Below, piece after piece: positions 16,906 through 26,306 of a DNA stretch of 45,974 nucleotides. The stretch comes from Deltaproteobacteria bacterium. Its GTDB lineage: Bacteria; Desulfobacterota; Desulfobulbia; Desulfobulbales; Desulfurivibrionaceae. A program made the translations under genes and the position numbers. A model generated the notes under the pieces. The model was not told the DNA's origin and searched no databases. It saw only the letters and a list, made by a program, of their open reading frames with translations. Position 1 is the first letter of the stretch. Every line of letters starts with the position of its first letter. Location: positions 1 to 45,974 of the forward strand of contig JAJZRF010000019.1 of assembly GCA_021847425.1 (NCBI GenBank), in the 5' to 3' direction.

Positions 16906-17877
16906 TTATTTTTTCTTAGTGAAGACGTGGGGATGGTGTTTTTCGCCGCATTCCTGGCAGATGCCGTGGCTGAACTCCACCTCGGCGTGACTGCGGAGAT
17001 AGCGCTCCAGCTGTTGCCAATCCCCATTGCCGTCCTTGATTTTCTTGCAGTAGGAGCAGATGGGCAGCAGGCCGTTGAGCTGTTTTGTCTTGGCCAGTGC
17101 CCCCTGCAGCTCCTGGATAAGATGTTCCTTGCTTTTTTCCGCTATCTTGCGGATGGTGACATCGCGGGTGATATTCACCACGGCGAAGACCTTGCCAAAG
17201 GCATCCTGCAACGGGGCGGAGGTGATCTCCAGGTGATGCTCGCTCCCGTTGATGAGGGTCTGTTTTTCCTCTTTGTGGATCATCCCATCGGCAAACACCT
17301 CTGCGGAATGGCACGATTCGCAACGGCTCTGCAGGTTATGGAAAGTGGCGTAACATTTTTTCCCGAGGCTTGATCCCCAGAGTTCCTTGGCGGTTTGGTT
17401 TTCGTAGCAAACGGAAAAATTTCTGTCGACGATGGTGCAGGGGTCTCCCAGGCTGGCAAGAATCATCTCGGTCTGGGAACTGATTGTTGTCTGCTTCGGC
17501 TGATCATTCTTGATGGTTATGGTCAGCAGTTCCGGGCAGGGGAGATGCGCCTGTAGAGTGCAGGTCCGGTCTGGCCCCAGGGGAAGATTCCTGTGTATCC
17601 GTGTTGCCCCGGAGACCGCGAGTTCGCGGAGCAGGGTAGGCAGAGCCAGGGTCTGGCAGAGGTATTCCGGCAGCGCTTCTTTGAGGATATCGTCTTCGCG
17701 CACCGAAAGCAGTTCGTAAAAGAGCTGATTGGCAACCCTGCCCACGAATTTATGGGGATTGCCGGAGTCGTCCCGCAGGATTTCGACAACCAAAAGGCCG
17801 TGACGGATGTTGTCGCGGAGCGGGGTGAAAAGTTGGTGAAGAAGGTCCAGGGGAATGGTTTTGGGGGTGTCCAACAT
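16906..17877 (-). CDS. PAS-domain protein with C-terminal Cys motif
   Basis: A 323-aa putative cytoplasmic sensor. A PAS domain occupies about residues 130-245 (ILASLGDPCTIVDRNFSVC ... AVVNITRDVT). It contains CYATFHNLQSRCESCHSAEV, which has the CxxCH spacing but in a predicted cytoplasmic context. A coiled coil follows, then the widespread signalling tail ICSYCKKIKDGNGDW ... FSHGICQECGEKH, with four Cys that could bind metal. No kinase, cyclase or HTH domain is present, so the output is unknown. ATG 17877 is chosen because AGGAG stands 6 bases upstream; the longer frame to 17934 lacks this. Confidence 0.75.
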   Translation of the reverse strand: MLDTPKTIPLDLLHQLFTPLRDNIRHGLLVVEILRDDSGNPHKFVGRVANQLFYELLSVREDDILKEALPEYLCQTLALPTLLRELAVSGATRIHRNLPLGPDRTCTLQAHLPCPELLTITIKNDQPKQTTISSQTEMILASLGDPCTIVDRNFSVCYENQTAKELWGSSLGKKCYATFHNLQSRCESCHSAEVFADGMIHKEEKQTLINGSEHHLEITSAPLQDAFGKVFAVVNITRDVTIRKIAEKSKEHLIQELQGALAKTKQLNGLLPICSYCKKIKDGNGDWQQLERYLRSHAEVEFSHGICQECGEKHHPHVFTKKK

Positions 17878-18140
17878 GCACTCCTGTTTGTTTTTCCTCC
17901 TGACCGTGATATCCGTGGCGGGAAAGTCGAGCAAGGCGACTTCCGGCAGGAGTTATCAGGCAGACGGTGTGTTTTTTTCCGGCACCATTCCCCCCGGGTG
18001 GTGGCAGGCCAATATTCTGTATATCTTGATTGCATCCATCGAAAATTATAAGATAAATAAGATCCGATGGAGTTTTTTTAATAACGGAGTTGGGCACCAA
18101 TGGCAATACGGGAAAAATACGGGGTCCGACGGGATGCCAG

Positions 18141-18989
18141 TCAGGCAAGGGAAGAAAGGAAGGACCGCAGGTTGGTTTTTTTGCTTTTGATGCCGAGCTT
18201 GACGCGGAGTTTGTCGCGGTAAAATTCCACGGTCCGGCTGGAAAGATCAAGGATGGCGGCAATTTGCTTGGTGGACCTTCCCTGTTTGATCAGTTCCGCC
18301 ACTTCCAGCTCGCGGGGGGTGAGCCTGCCCAGTTTTGCGGAAAGGGTCAGGCTGAAGGTCGAGGTAATTTTTTCAAGATTGGCCACCGCCACCCGCAGGT
18401 AGAGTTCCAGCTCCTGGTCTTTGCAACGCTCCTGTATTTTTTCCAGATAGGGGACAACCAACCGCTGCAGATTGTCGTGGACCCTGCGCTCGTGATCGGC
18501 TCTGGCTTCGGCGCTCTGATGCAGGAGAAGGCTGAGGGCGTTGTTGACCTCGGTGAGCTCACGGGTTTTGTGTTCCAGGTGGAGTTCCAGTTCCTTGCTT
18601 GGCCTGATGTCTCTGGAGAGGCCGCGAAATCCCACCACGGTATTTCCAGCCAGCACTGGCAGGCAGTGGGTTTCGACAGGGATGACAGCGCCGTCTTTTT
18701 TTGTTATCCGCCGCCGCAAGCCGTTGCAGGGTTTTTTGCTCCGGCTGATCTCCTCGAACATTTTCCGCTGGGCATCCCGATCTTCCGGGGGAATCAGCGT
18801 TTCAATAGCGTTGCGACCCAGGAGTTCACTGGGCTCATAACCATAGAGAGCCTTGCAGCTTGGCGAGCAATAGGTAAAATACCCCTGGCCGTCTGTTTCC
18901 CAGACCCATTCAAGACTTTGGCTTGCAAGTTCATGGAAACGGGCGATCTCGCTGGCCAAAGTCTTGTCGGCGGGAGTTTTGGCTTTCAT
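18141..18989 (-). CDS. PAS-LuxR family transcriptional regulator
   Basis: A 282-aa regulator. A PAS domain (about residues 15-135, WVWETDGQGYFTYCSPS ... GFRGLSRDIR) is joined by a coiled coil (about 135-215) to a LuxR/FixJ-type helix-turn-helix. The latter is clear in LTPRELEVAELIKQGRSTKQ and SRTVEFYRDKLRVKLGI. There is no receiver domain, so the PAS domain probably senses the signal itself. It starts 3 bases after the trpA stop and is therefore very likely co-transcribed with trpBA. Whether it regulates tryptophan synthesis or merely shares the transcript cannot be told. Confidence 0.83.
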   Translation of the reverse strand: MKAKTPADKTLASEIARFHELASQSLEWVWETDGQGYFTYCSPSCKALYGYEPSELLGRNAIETLIPPEDRDAQRKMFEEISRSKKPCNGLRRRITKKDGAVIPVETHCLPVLAGNTVVGFRGLSRDIRPSKELELHLEHKTRELTEVNNALSLLLHQSAEARADHERRVHDNLQRLVVPYLEKIQERCKDQELELYLRVAVANLEKITSTFSLTLSAKLGRLTPRELEVAELIKQGRSTKQIAAILDLSSRTVEFYRDKLRVKLGIKSKKTNLRSFLSSLA

Positions 18990-18992
18990 CCC

Positions 18993-19757
18993 CTAACGGA
19001 GCCCGGCGATAAAGGAGCCCACCGCCTCCGGACCTTTCTCTTCCACCAGCCTGATGGTGGCGGTGCCGATCACCGCCAGGTCCGCCTTGCCGGTCAGGAT
19101 TTGCACGTCTGCCCGGTTGCTGATGCCAAAGCCCACGGCGAGCGGCAGGTCCGTGGCCTTGCGGCAGCGGGCCAGGTACGCATCGAAGGAGGCGTCGAAC
19201 TCGGTCTTGCTGCCGGTGACGCCCCTCCGGGCCACGCAGTAGATGAAGCCGGCCCCATGTTTGGCCAGGGTCCGCATCCGCTCCTCGGTGCTGGTGGGGG
19301 CGAAGATCTGGATGGGAGCGAGATCGAGCGGTTTGGCCAGACGAAGATACTCCCCGCCCTCCTCGGGCGGCAGGTCCGGGATGATGAAGCCCCTGATCCC
19401 GATCTCCTTGGCCTTGCGCAAGAAATCCTCCACCCCGTATTTAAAGAGGATGTTGTAGTAGGTCATGAACAGGAAGGGGATATCGTATTGCGCCGCCATT
19501 TCCGCGGCAAAGGCGAGGCAGTCGGCGACCTTGGTTCCGTTGGCGATGGCCTCCTGATTGGCCTTGATGATCATGGGCCCATCGGCCATGGGCTCGGAAA
19601 AGGGGATCTGCAGTTCGATCACGTCCACGCCGTTTGCCACCATCTGGCGGATCACCTCGCGGTTTACCGCAAAGGACGGGTAGCCCAGGACCAGGTGGGT
19701 CATGAGCAGGATCTCTTTTTTGCTCCGGGCTTGCCGGAGCTGGTCAGCGAGTTGCAT
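18993..19757 (-). CDS. trpA: Tryptophan synthase alpha chain
   Basis: Cleaves indole-3-glycerol phosphate to indole and glyceraldehyde-3-phosphate, channelling indole to TrpB. TIM barrel of 254 aa. Catalytic Glu is in VDVIELQIPFSEP and catalytic Asp in MADGPMI; the phosphate-binding part includes GFGISNRADV. The usual IELGIPFSDP reads IELQIPFSEP here, so the sequence is somewhat divergent around the active site while keeping both acids. ATG 19757 has a strong GGGAGAGGAAT ribosome site and overlaps the 3' end of trpB by 14 bases; the longer frame to 19817 lies inside trpB. Confidence 0.92.
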   Translation of the reverse strand: MQLADQLRQARSKKEILLMTHLVLGYPSFAVNREVIRQMVANGVDVIELQIPFSEPMADGPMIIKANQEAIANGTKVADCLAFAAEMAAQYDIPFLFMTYYNILFKYGVEDFLRKAKEIGIRGFIIPDLPPEEGGEYLRLAKPLDLAPIQIFAPTSTEERMRTLAKHGAGFIYCVARRGVTGSKTEFDASFDAYLARCRKATDLPLAVGFGISNRADVQILTGKADLAVIGTATIRLVEEKGPEAVGSFIAGLR

Positions 19758-20976
19758 ATTCCTCTCCCTTTTTCCGGATGAAATCCTTCCAGGACGGGTC
19801 ATTAAAGGCATGGGCAATGGTGAAGATGTCCTTGTCGCCCCGGCCGGACTGGTTGATGATGATCGCCTGGCCGCCGTTCAGCTCGCCCGCTTCCTTGAAG
19901 GCCTGGACAAAGGCATGGCTGGATTCCAGGGCCGGGATGATCCCTTCCTTTTTGATGGTAAGATCCAGCGCGGCCATGACCTCCTGGTCGGTGGCCGCGG
20001 CAAAGCGGACCCGCCCTTTTTCCCAGAGGTCGGTGAGCAGGGGGGAAACCCCGATATAATCAAGCCCCGCGGCCACCGAATGGGTGTCGCGCATCTGGCC
20101 GTCGGAATCCTGGAGAAACATGGTTTTGTACCCCTGGGCCACGCCGGGCGAGGCATCTTGGCTGGCGAGCCGCGCGGCGTGCTGGCCGGTGTCAATCCCC
20201 TTGCCGCCTGCCTCCACCCCGATCAAATCCACTTCGGGGTCACCGAGAAAGCCCTGGAAGATGCCCATGGCGTTGGAGCCGCCGCCCACGCAGGCGTAGA
20301 CCCGGGCCGGGAGTTTGCCGTGGGCCGCGAGGATCTGTTTGCGCGCCTCCTGGCCGATGATGGACTGGAACCAGGCCACCATCTCCGGAAAGGGGTGCGG
20401 CCCGCAAACCGTGCCCATCACGTAGTGGGTGGTGTCCATGTTGGAGACCCAGTCGCGGAAGGCTTCGTTGATGGCGTCCTTGAGGGTGCGGCTGCCGGTG
20501 GTCACCGGCACCACGGTGGCGCCGAGCTTCTCCATCCAGAAGACATTGGGCCGCTGGCGGTGGACGTCTTCCTCGCCCATGTAGATGGTGCAGGCAAAGC
20601 CGAATTTGGCCGCCATGGTGGCGCAGGCCACCCCGTGCTGGCCCGCGCCGGTTTCGGCGATGACTCTGGTCTTGCCCATGCGCTTGACCAGCAGCCCCTG
20701 GCCCATGACGTTGTTGGCCTTGTGCGCCCCGGTGTGGTTGAGATCCTCGCGCTTGATGAAGATCTGTGCCCCGCCGAAGTGGCGGCTCAGGTTGTCGGCA
20801 TGGGTAAGGGGGGTGGGGCGGCAAGAGTACGAGCCCATGAGCGTGAGGTATTCCTGCCAGAAGGCTGGGTCTGCCTTGGCCTTGGCGTAGACCTCCCGCA
20901 GCTCCCGGAAGGTTTCGTACAGCACTTCCGGGATATAGGCGCCGCCCCATTGTCCAAAATAGCCAAGTTTGTTCAT
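19744..20976 (-). CDS. trpB: Tryptophan synthase beta chain
   Basis: PLP enzyme that condenses indole with serine. The PLP lysine is Lys86 in HTGAHKANN. The loop ETGAGQHGVA holds the catalytic Glu, GGGSNAMG binds the PLP phosphate and SGRGDKD closes the site near the C-terminus. At 410 aa it is the main bacterial type (TrpB1) that pairs with TrpA. An AAGGAT ribosome site precedes ATG 20976. The remaining trp genes (trpEGDCF) are not in the window, so trpBA is a separate unit here. Confidence 0.95.
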   Translation of the reverse strand: MNKLGYFGQWGGAYIPEVLYETFRELREVYAKAKADPAFWQEYLTLMGSYSCRPTPLTHADNLSRHFGGAQIFIKREDLNHTGAHKANNVMGQGLLVKRMGKTRVIAETGAGQHGVACATMAAKFGFACTIYMGEEDVHRQRPNVFWMEKLGATVVPVTTGSRTLKDAINEAFRDWVSNMDTTHYVMGTVCGPHPFPEMVAWFQSIIGQEARKQILAAHGKLPARVYACVGGGSNAMGIFQGFLGDPEVDLIGVEAGGKGIDTGQHAARLASQDASPGVAQGYKTMFLQDSDGQMRDTHSVAAGLDYIGVSPLLTDLWEKGRVRFAAATDQEVMAALDLTIKKEGIIPALESSHAFVQAFKEAGELNGGQAIIINQSGRGDKDIFTIAHAFNDPSWKDFIRKKGEEYATR

Positions 20977-21429
20977 GATGAATATCCTTGTCGCCTAACC
21001 GGCGCATGCTTTCTCCGGAGATTTTTAAAAATGATACGATACTCCATTTTCAGCGGATTAGACAAGGAGAGAAGAGGGTGAATGACTAAAAATAAGGACG
21101 CGGTGTCAATCCCTTCCCCCTTGTCGTGCGCAGGTGCGCTCCATATTTGTCCGGCGCCGCCGTCATTGTGCGAATTGCGGGAGTTCTTTTGTGCAGCGCA
21201 TATTTCACCGGGTCAGGGCACACTATTTCCTCAAGCTTTCCGCTTGACACGTTTTTTTTTTCCATGTACACGATAGGAACGTGTTTTGCCGGAAATTCAG
21301 CAGATACACAGCGTTTCAGGCGATTTCGAAGCCACCTCATTGCAGTGCTTTGCCCCTCTGTGGGCGGCAACCTTACCCCTGTTTGCTGTGATAGAGTACC
21401 CAAACCCTCACCACGGGAGAAAACGGGAT
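20977..21429. other. Gene-free divergent region between trpB and the roadblock gene
   Basis: About 450 bases between divergent units. Open frames here (for example 21082-21276) show no family features and Cys/Phe/Pro-rich composition. A TTGACA box at 21244-21249 followed after 17 bases by TACACG (21267-21272) is a possible weak plus-strand promoter for the roadblock/MglA block. No Trp-rich leader peptide or convincing attenuator was found upstream of trpB. Confidence 0.4.
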
Positions 21430-21825
21430 ATGCAAGATTTTATCCTGACTGCGGAAATTCTGGACAAAGCCAGGACTGCCATAGAAGGCTCGCTCATTCA
21501 GGCGGGCGTTCGGACCGCCCTGCTCATTGATGGGGCAGGCAATATCCTGTCCAACTGCGGGCGTGACAGCGATGATATCGATGCCATTTCCCTGGCCGCT
21601 CTGGCTGCAGCCAATCTGGGCGCCACCTCCCAGATTGCCAAACTGATCGGCGAGGAGGATTTTTCCCTGCTCTTTCATAAGGGGAAAAACGGGAATATCC
21701 ATTTTGGCCGGATTGGCGACGAGCTTATCCTCATCACCATTTTCGGGGAAGATGTCTCGCTCGGTCTGGTGCGCTGCCGGGTGACCGACCTTACCGATAT
21801 CCTTCTGCAAATTTTTGAAGGATGA
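21430..21825 (+). CDS. Roadblock/LC7-domain protein
   Basis: A 131-aa single-domain protein of the roadblock/LC7 fold, which typically dimerises and serves as GTPase-activating or scaffold partner of small GTPases such as MglA. The core pattern is visible: AGVRTALLIDGAGNILSNCG, then SLAALAAANLGATSQIAKLIG, then NIHFGRIGDELILITIF. ATG 21430 follows a GGGAGA site; the longer frame to 21286 adds unstructured residues. The MglA gene begins 3 bases after its stop, so this is the probable MglB-like partner. Confidence 0.83.
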   Translation: MQDFILTAEILDKARTAIEGSLIQAGVRTALLIDGAGNILSNCGRDSDDIDAISLAALAAANLGATSQIAKLIGEEDFSLLFHKGKNGNIHFGRIGDELILITIFGEDVSLGLVRCRVTDLTDILLQIFEG

Positions 21826-21828
21826 CCA

Positions 21829-22449
21829 ATGGCGCTCATTGATCTTAGCAAAAAAGAAATTCACTGCAAGATTGTCTATTACGGGCCGGGCCGCTGCGGG
21901 AAGACGACCAATCTGCTCACCGTGCATAGCTCCATGGCGGACAATGCCCGGGGCAAGATGCTGACTATCGAAACCAAGGGCGATCGGACCCTGTTTTTCG
22001 ATCTTCTTCCCCTGAACCTGGGAACGATCCGGGGGTTTAATATCCGGATTCAGCTCTATACCGTGCCGGGGCAGGTCATGTATGCCGCCACCCGCAAGCT
22101 TGTCCTCAAGGGGGCGGATGGGTTGGTTTTTGTGGCTGACCCTCTCCAGGTGCGTCGTGAGAGAAATATCGAGAGCCTGGAAGACCTGCGGACGAACCTT
22201 CTGGAATATGGCCTCAAGCTGGAAGAAATACCCCTGGTGATCCAATATAATAAACGTGATCTTGTTGATACCCCGATTCCCACCCTTACTGTGGCGGAGC
22301 TTGACGCCGACCTCAACAGCGCCTACAAGGTGAAAACCTTTGAGGCCTCCGCGGTTACGGGGCTTGGGGTTTTTGAAACCCTGCGGGAAATCAGCAAACA
22401 GACTGTGCGTTATGTCACCAATAAGCATCTGCTGCATGAGACAAAATAG
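21829..22449 (+). CDS. mglA: MglA-like small Ras-family GTPase
   Basis: Bacterial Ras-like GTPase that in Myxococcus sets cell polarity and directs type IV pili and motility complexes. The P-loop is GPGRCGKTTN (residues 19-28) and the switch II motif TVPGQ is kept. The NKRD guanine motif is in IQYNKRDLVD, and SAVTGLGVF near the end matches the SAK-like loop. The sequence resembles M. xanthus MglA throughout (for example EIHCKIVYYGPG, TLFFDLLPLNLG, ATRKLVLKGADGLVFVAD). At 206 aa it is about 10 longer than usual. It sits three bases after the roadblock gene and before a PilB-like ATPase. Confidence 0.88.
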   Translation: MALIDLSKKEIHCKIVYYGPGRCGKTTNLLTVHSSMADNARGKMLTIETKGDRTLFFDLLPLNLGTIRGFNIRIQLYTVPGQVMYAATRKLVLKGADGLVFVADPLQVRRERNIESLEDLRTNLLEYGLKLEEIPLVIQYNKRDLVDTPIPTLTVAELDADLNSAYKVKTFEASAVTGLGVFETLREISKQTVRYVTNKHLLHETK

Positions 22450-22499
22450 GCCGTCCGTGATATCCCGAGGTTGGCTGTTGCTCAAGGAGAATGGAGTTT

Positions 22500-23942
22500 A
22501 TGACTGACAAGGCCCCCGAGCGTGACTTCCACGCCGAAATTGATGACGCCATTGACAACCTTTTTGCTCCACATGCCGGGGCAGGACAGAACAAGCCGGC
22601 GGCCGCACCCCCCGACAAACCGGCGGACCAGGCTTCCGCCGCGCCGGTAAAGGCGCCACCCTTGCCTGCCAGTCTGCTCTCCGCCGATGGCACGGATGCT
22701 TTCAGTCCCTTTGAAGAAGCCCTGCTTTCCCTGGACTGGGAGATTTCCGCAAGCAATATAGAGAAAGCCCGGAGCGCTCTTGCGGAAATTCACGGCAATT
22801 TCGAGGTGGACAAGGCTGTCGCCCTGACGGAAATTTTCGCGCTCATGGACAGATTGCTTGAAGCCATGGCCATTGCCCCGCAAAGCGTTTCCACCTCCGC
22901 TCCGAAGACCTTGCAGGAAGGATTGCAAACCCTGCGGGCCGCCGCAGGCGCCGAGGATATCTCCCTTATCGAGCAAACGCTGATTGACCCCACCCTCTCC
23001 GAGTTGCGCTCCGCTATTCCCAATATCCCCAAGGATTACAGCAAGCTGCTCGGGCAGGCACCGCCGTCCAAGACGCAGGCCGCCTCCGGGACCGACCAGA
23101 AAAAAACGGACGCGGTTAAAGTTGCCCCGGCTTCATCCGCCACGCCGGTTCCGTCAGAGTTCGCGGAAGAGGGCCTTCTGCCGGAACTTCCCGGCGCTTC
23201 TTCCCGCAGGCCGGCCACGGCGCTGATTGAGGCGGTGAACGCCCATATTACCGTGTTGGGCAAGTGCATTGCCAAGCGGATTGTCCCGCTTGAAAACCTT
23301 TTTGCCAAAACGCCTGGGTATGAAAAACTGCATGCCATCCACACCGAGTTGCGGGAACGCATGGAAAGGCAAAAACTCAATCTGATCAAGGCGCTGGATG
23401 CCGACTATCAGGCAGACGCCGCTGCTCCGGTGGAGTCAGCCGCCTGGCAATCGGCAAAACCAGCAGTGTCAACGGCGGCAGGCTGTCCCTGGCGCATCGT
23501 GGTGCTTGCCGCCTGGGGCGGGAAAACGGTTGGTTTTCTGCCTGAACAGATTGTCTACGAAAACAAACCGGCGGGCCAGGTCAGAAAATGCGCTCCGTTC
23601 CTGCCCATGAAAAAATTGAAACGCGGCATTTTCGGCAAGATCGGCTTTGTGGTGCAGGGCGAGTTGCGTTCTCTTGATGAGGCCACCCTGAAAACCTTGA
23701 CCATTCCGGTGGCCAGTCCCCAGGGCATGGCCGGATGTGTCCCCAAGGCTGACAGCCCACTGCTCATCGTGTTTAAAGCGAACAGCGGCATGGCCTTCTG
23801 GCTCGACGAGCCGACAGAGCGGCTTGACACCACCGCCAACGGTTGCCGGTGGGAGCCGGTTGTCGATGCCAGCACCCTTGTCGCCGGCAATCTCATGGTC
23901 AACGGAAAAACCATTCCGGTCTTAGCCATGAGGAGCATATAG
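22500..23942 (+). CDS. Unknown protein in the MglA/PilB block
   Basis: I do not recognise this 480-aa protein. The N-terminal 60 residues are Pro/Ala/Asp-rich and probably disordered. Residues about 65-180 look helical, a second Pro/Ala/Lys linker runs to about 240, and another helical part follows (INAHITVLGKCIAKR-like). The C-terminal 170 residues are strand-rich (WRIVVLAAWGGKTVGFLPEQIVYE ... TIPVLAMRSI) in a layout faintly like a CheW domain; this is a weak guess. ATG 22500 has AAGGAG 10 bases upstream, whereas ATG 22491 would be too close. It lies between mglA and the PilB-like gene, so an adaptor role is plausible. Confidence 0.65.
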   Translation: MTDKAPERDFHAEIDDAIDNLFAPHAGAGQNKPAAAPPDKPADQASAAPVKAPPLPASLLSADGTDAFSPFEEALLSLDWEISASNIEKARSALAEIHGNFEVDKAVALTEIFALMDRLLEAMAIAPQSVSTSAPKTLQEGLQTLRAAAGAEDISLIEQTLIDPTLSELRSAIPNIPKDYSKLLGQAPPSKTQAASGTDQKKTDAVKVAPASSATPVPSEFAEEGLLPELPGASSRRPATALIEAVNAHITVLGKCIAKRIVPLENLFAKTPGYEKLHAIHTELRERMERQKLNLIKALDADYQADAAAPVESAAWQSAKPAVSTAAGCPWRIVVLAAWGGKTVGFLPEQIVYENKPAGQVRKCAPFLPMKKLKRGIFGKIGFVVQGELRSLDEATLKTLTIPVASPQGMAGCVPKADSPLLIVFKANSGMAFWLDEPTERLDTTANGCRWEPVVDASTLVAGNLMVNGKTIPVLAMRSI

Positions 23943-23948
23943 CCGGGC

Positions 23949-26306
23949 GTGATGAGCATGATAACCCCCGTGGTTGCCAGGGAAACCATCGAGGCAAAAC
24001 TTGCCGAAGCCGACCTGTACGCCGGGCAAGGGCTTGTGGATGAGGCGTTGGCTCTGTGCGAGTCGTTGCTGCCCCAGATTGCCGATAGCGAGCCGATTCT
24101 CCGTGATTTGGTCGAGGAACGACTGGTTGTCCTGCAAACCGAGCGGGGCTTGGCCGACTCCGGCGCCACCCCGGTCGCGAAAGTTGGCCATATATCCGAG
24201 GCCGACCGTTTCGAGAACTGCCAGGGGCTGATGGTGGCAGGGTTTTACCGTGAGGCCGAAGAGGAGCTGCGGTCTTTGCTCGCCACCGGCTACCAGCCAG
24301 CCATGGTTCACGCCAGGCTTGGCGCCTGCTGTCTCCAGCTTGACAAACCCTTTGAAGCCATTGAGCATTTTGAAGCCGCGATAGCCACAGCGGTGGGCAA
24401 AAAAGATGGCTTCGACCGCAAGATCGAACGCCTCCGGCTTCTCGATCAGCTTGCTCTTACCTATGAAAGCACCGGTTCCACCCCTTCCAGCCTTAAAATC
24501 CTGGAGGAAATGGTTGCCCTTGACCCTGCTTATCGCAACGCCAGACAACGCCTTGCCACCCTTTCCCAGAGTACGAGCAAGTATGGTCAGTTTTACGGCT
24601 TGATCCGCAACAAACTGCTGACCCCGGCCCAGTTTGATGCCTCCCGGCTCAAGGCCAGACAGCACAATAAAACGCTGGACAGCGTTCTGCTCGGTGATTT
24701 TGGTGTTGACCGGAGGCAGCTTGGGGCATCCTTGAGCGAATATTATGGCTGTCCGTTTGTCGAGTTCGTTGACACGGAAGTACCGGAACCGCCTGCCTGT
24801 ATTCAGGGGGCCAAGGAGAGCTATTTCCGGGCCAATGTTTTTATTCCCATCCGGCAGGATGATAATGGCATCGTGGTGCTGGCCGATAATCCCAACGATC
24901 TCGGCAAGCAGGACAATATCCGCTCTGTTCTCCACGGCATACCCTTCCGTTTTGCCGTGGGACTCAAGGATGATATCAACAAATTCATCGATTTTTTTTA
25001 CGGGAAATACGCGCTGGATCAGGGGGCGCAGGATGTTTTCGAAGACCTTGAGATCATCGAGGAATCCGACGGCGGGCGGGATGAGGATGAGGAAATCGGC
25101 GGCGCCGCCGATGGGGTTGTGGTGCAGATGGCCAACAAGATCATTGAGGATGCGGTGGCCCGCAACGCTTCGGATATCCACATTGAATCGCTGCCCGGCA
25201 AGAAAGGAACCACGGTCCGTTTTCGGGTGGACGGCATCTGCTCCCACTACAAAAACATCCCTTTTACCTATACCCGTCCGCTGATCTCCCGCCTGAAGAT
25301 CCTGGCCAAGCTTGACATCTCCGAGAGACGGCTTCCCCAGGACGGCAAAATCAAGTTTAAAACCCGTCGCGGCAAGATCGAGCTTCGGGTCGCCTCTCTC
25401 CCAACCCACGGGGGCAACGAGGATATGGTTCTGCGTATTCTCGCCGCCGGGTCTGCCCTGCCGTTAGAGAAAATGGGGTTGTCCGAAAGAAATCTCACGG
25501 AGCTGCGCCGCCTGCTTGATCTGCCCTATGGACTGCTCCTGGTGGTGGGGCCCACCGGCTCCGGCAAGACAACCACCCTGCACAGCGCGCTCAATTACGT
25601 CAACCGGCCGGAAAAAAAGATCTGGACCGTTGAGGATCCGGTGGAGATTGTCCAGGACGGCCTGCGGCAGGTGCAGGTCGAAAATAAAATCGGTCTTGAT
25701 TTTGCCAGAATCCTCAGGTCTTTTTTGCGGGCCGACCCCGATATCATCATGGTTGGCGAAACCCGGGACCAGGAAACCGCCGAAACCGTTATCGAGGCGG
25801 CGCTCACCGGACATCTTGTTTTTTCGACCCTCCATACCAACTCCGCCCCGGAAACAGTCACCCGGCTTCTGGGCATGGGGATAGATCCCTTTAATTTTTC
25901 CGATTCCCTGCTCGGCATTCTGGCCCAGCGTCTGGTGCGGCGGCTGTGTCCGCATTGCCGGGAACCATACGTCCCCGATGCGGTGGAAAAAGATCTGCTC
26001 ATCGCGGAATACGGGGCGCATCCCCTGAGTCAGCTGGCCATGGCGGAGATCGACCGGGCCACCTTGTACCGGCCGAAGGGCTGCGACAAGTGTAAAAAAA
26101 GCGGCTACCTGGGAAGGCTTGCCATCCATGAGCTGCTCACGGTGAATGATTCGCTGAAGCTTCTCATCGTCAAGAACAGCCCCATTGTGGAAATCCGGGA
26201 CGAGGCCATGCGGGTGGGCATGTTGACTCTCAAGCAGGACGGCATCCGCAAGGTGCTGGCGGGTCATACCGATCTCTTGCAGGTCCGGGCGGCCTGCATC
26301 AAATGA
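23949..26306 (+). CDS. PilB/GspE-type assembly ATPase with N-terminal TPR-like region
   Basis: Hexameric ATPase of the type II secretion/type IV pilus family that powers pilin or pseudopilin assembly. At 785 aa it is about 200 longer than PilB. Residues 1-200 form TPR-like helix pairs, about 215-330 match the MshEN/GSPII_E N-domain, and the ATPase follows. Walker A GPTGSGKTTTL is at about 534-544, Walker B IIMVGETRD near 597, and the His box TGHLVFSTLHTN is present. Zinc-site cysteines CPHC and CDKC are near 667 and 712. The start is GTG 23949 (ATG 23952 adjacent), six bases after the unknown gene. No pilin, PilC or secretin genes are nearby. Confidence 0.87.
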   Translation: MMSMITPVVARETIEAKLAEADLYAGQGLVDEALALCESLLPQIADSEPILRDLVEERLVVLQTERGLADSGATPVAKVGHISEADRFENCQGLMVAGFYREAEEELRSLLATGYQPAMVHARLGACCLQLDKPFEAIEHFEAAIATAVGKKDGFDRKIERLRLLDQLALTYESTGSTPSSLKILEEMVALDPAYRNARQRLATLSQSTSKYGQFYGLIRNKLLTPAQFDASRLKARQHNKTLDSVLLGDFGVDRRQLGASLSEYYGCPFVEFVDTEVPEPPACIQGAKESYFRANVFIPIRQDDNGIVVLADNPNDLGKQDNIRSVLHGIPFRFAVGLKDDINKFIDFFYGKYALDQGAQDVFEDLEIIEESDGGRDEDEEIGGAADGVVVQMANKIIEDAVARNASDIHIESLPGKKGTTVRFRVDGICSHYKNIPFTYTRPLISRLKILAKLDISERRLPQDGKIKFKTRRGKIELRVASLPTHGGNEDMVLRILAAGSALPLEKMGLSERNLTELRRLLDLPYGLLLVVGPTGSGKTTTLHSALNYVNRPEKKIWTVEDPVEIVQDGLRQVQVENKIGLDFARILRSFLRADPDIIMVGETRDQETAETVIEAALTGHLVFSTLHTNSAPETVTRLLGMGIDPFNFSDSLLGILAQRLVRRLCPHCREPYVPDAVEKDLLIAEYGAHPLSQLAMAEIDRATLYRPKGCDKCKKSGYLGRLAIHELLTVNDSLKLLIVKNSPIVEIRDEAMRVGMLTLKQDGIRKVLAGHTDLLQVRAACIK

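Noticed and set aside
17290..17345. c-type haem motif in the PAS protein (CESCH)
   Set aside because: The protein has no signal peptide or membrane helix, and haem c attachment happens in the periplasm, so the CxxCH spacing is probably a coincidence or a metal/redox site.
18090..19781. 563-codon open frame on the plus strand
   Set aside because: Antisense to the PAS-LuxR gene and trpA; composition is Gly/Asp/His-rich and featureless.
20977..21081. Possible trp attenuator or T-box upstream of trpB
   Set aside because: No Trp-rich leader peptide, no T-box sequence and no terminator/antiterminator pair could be recognised.
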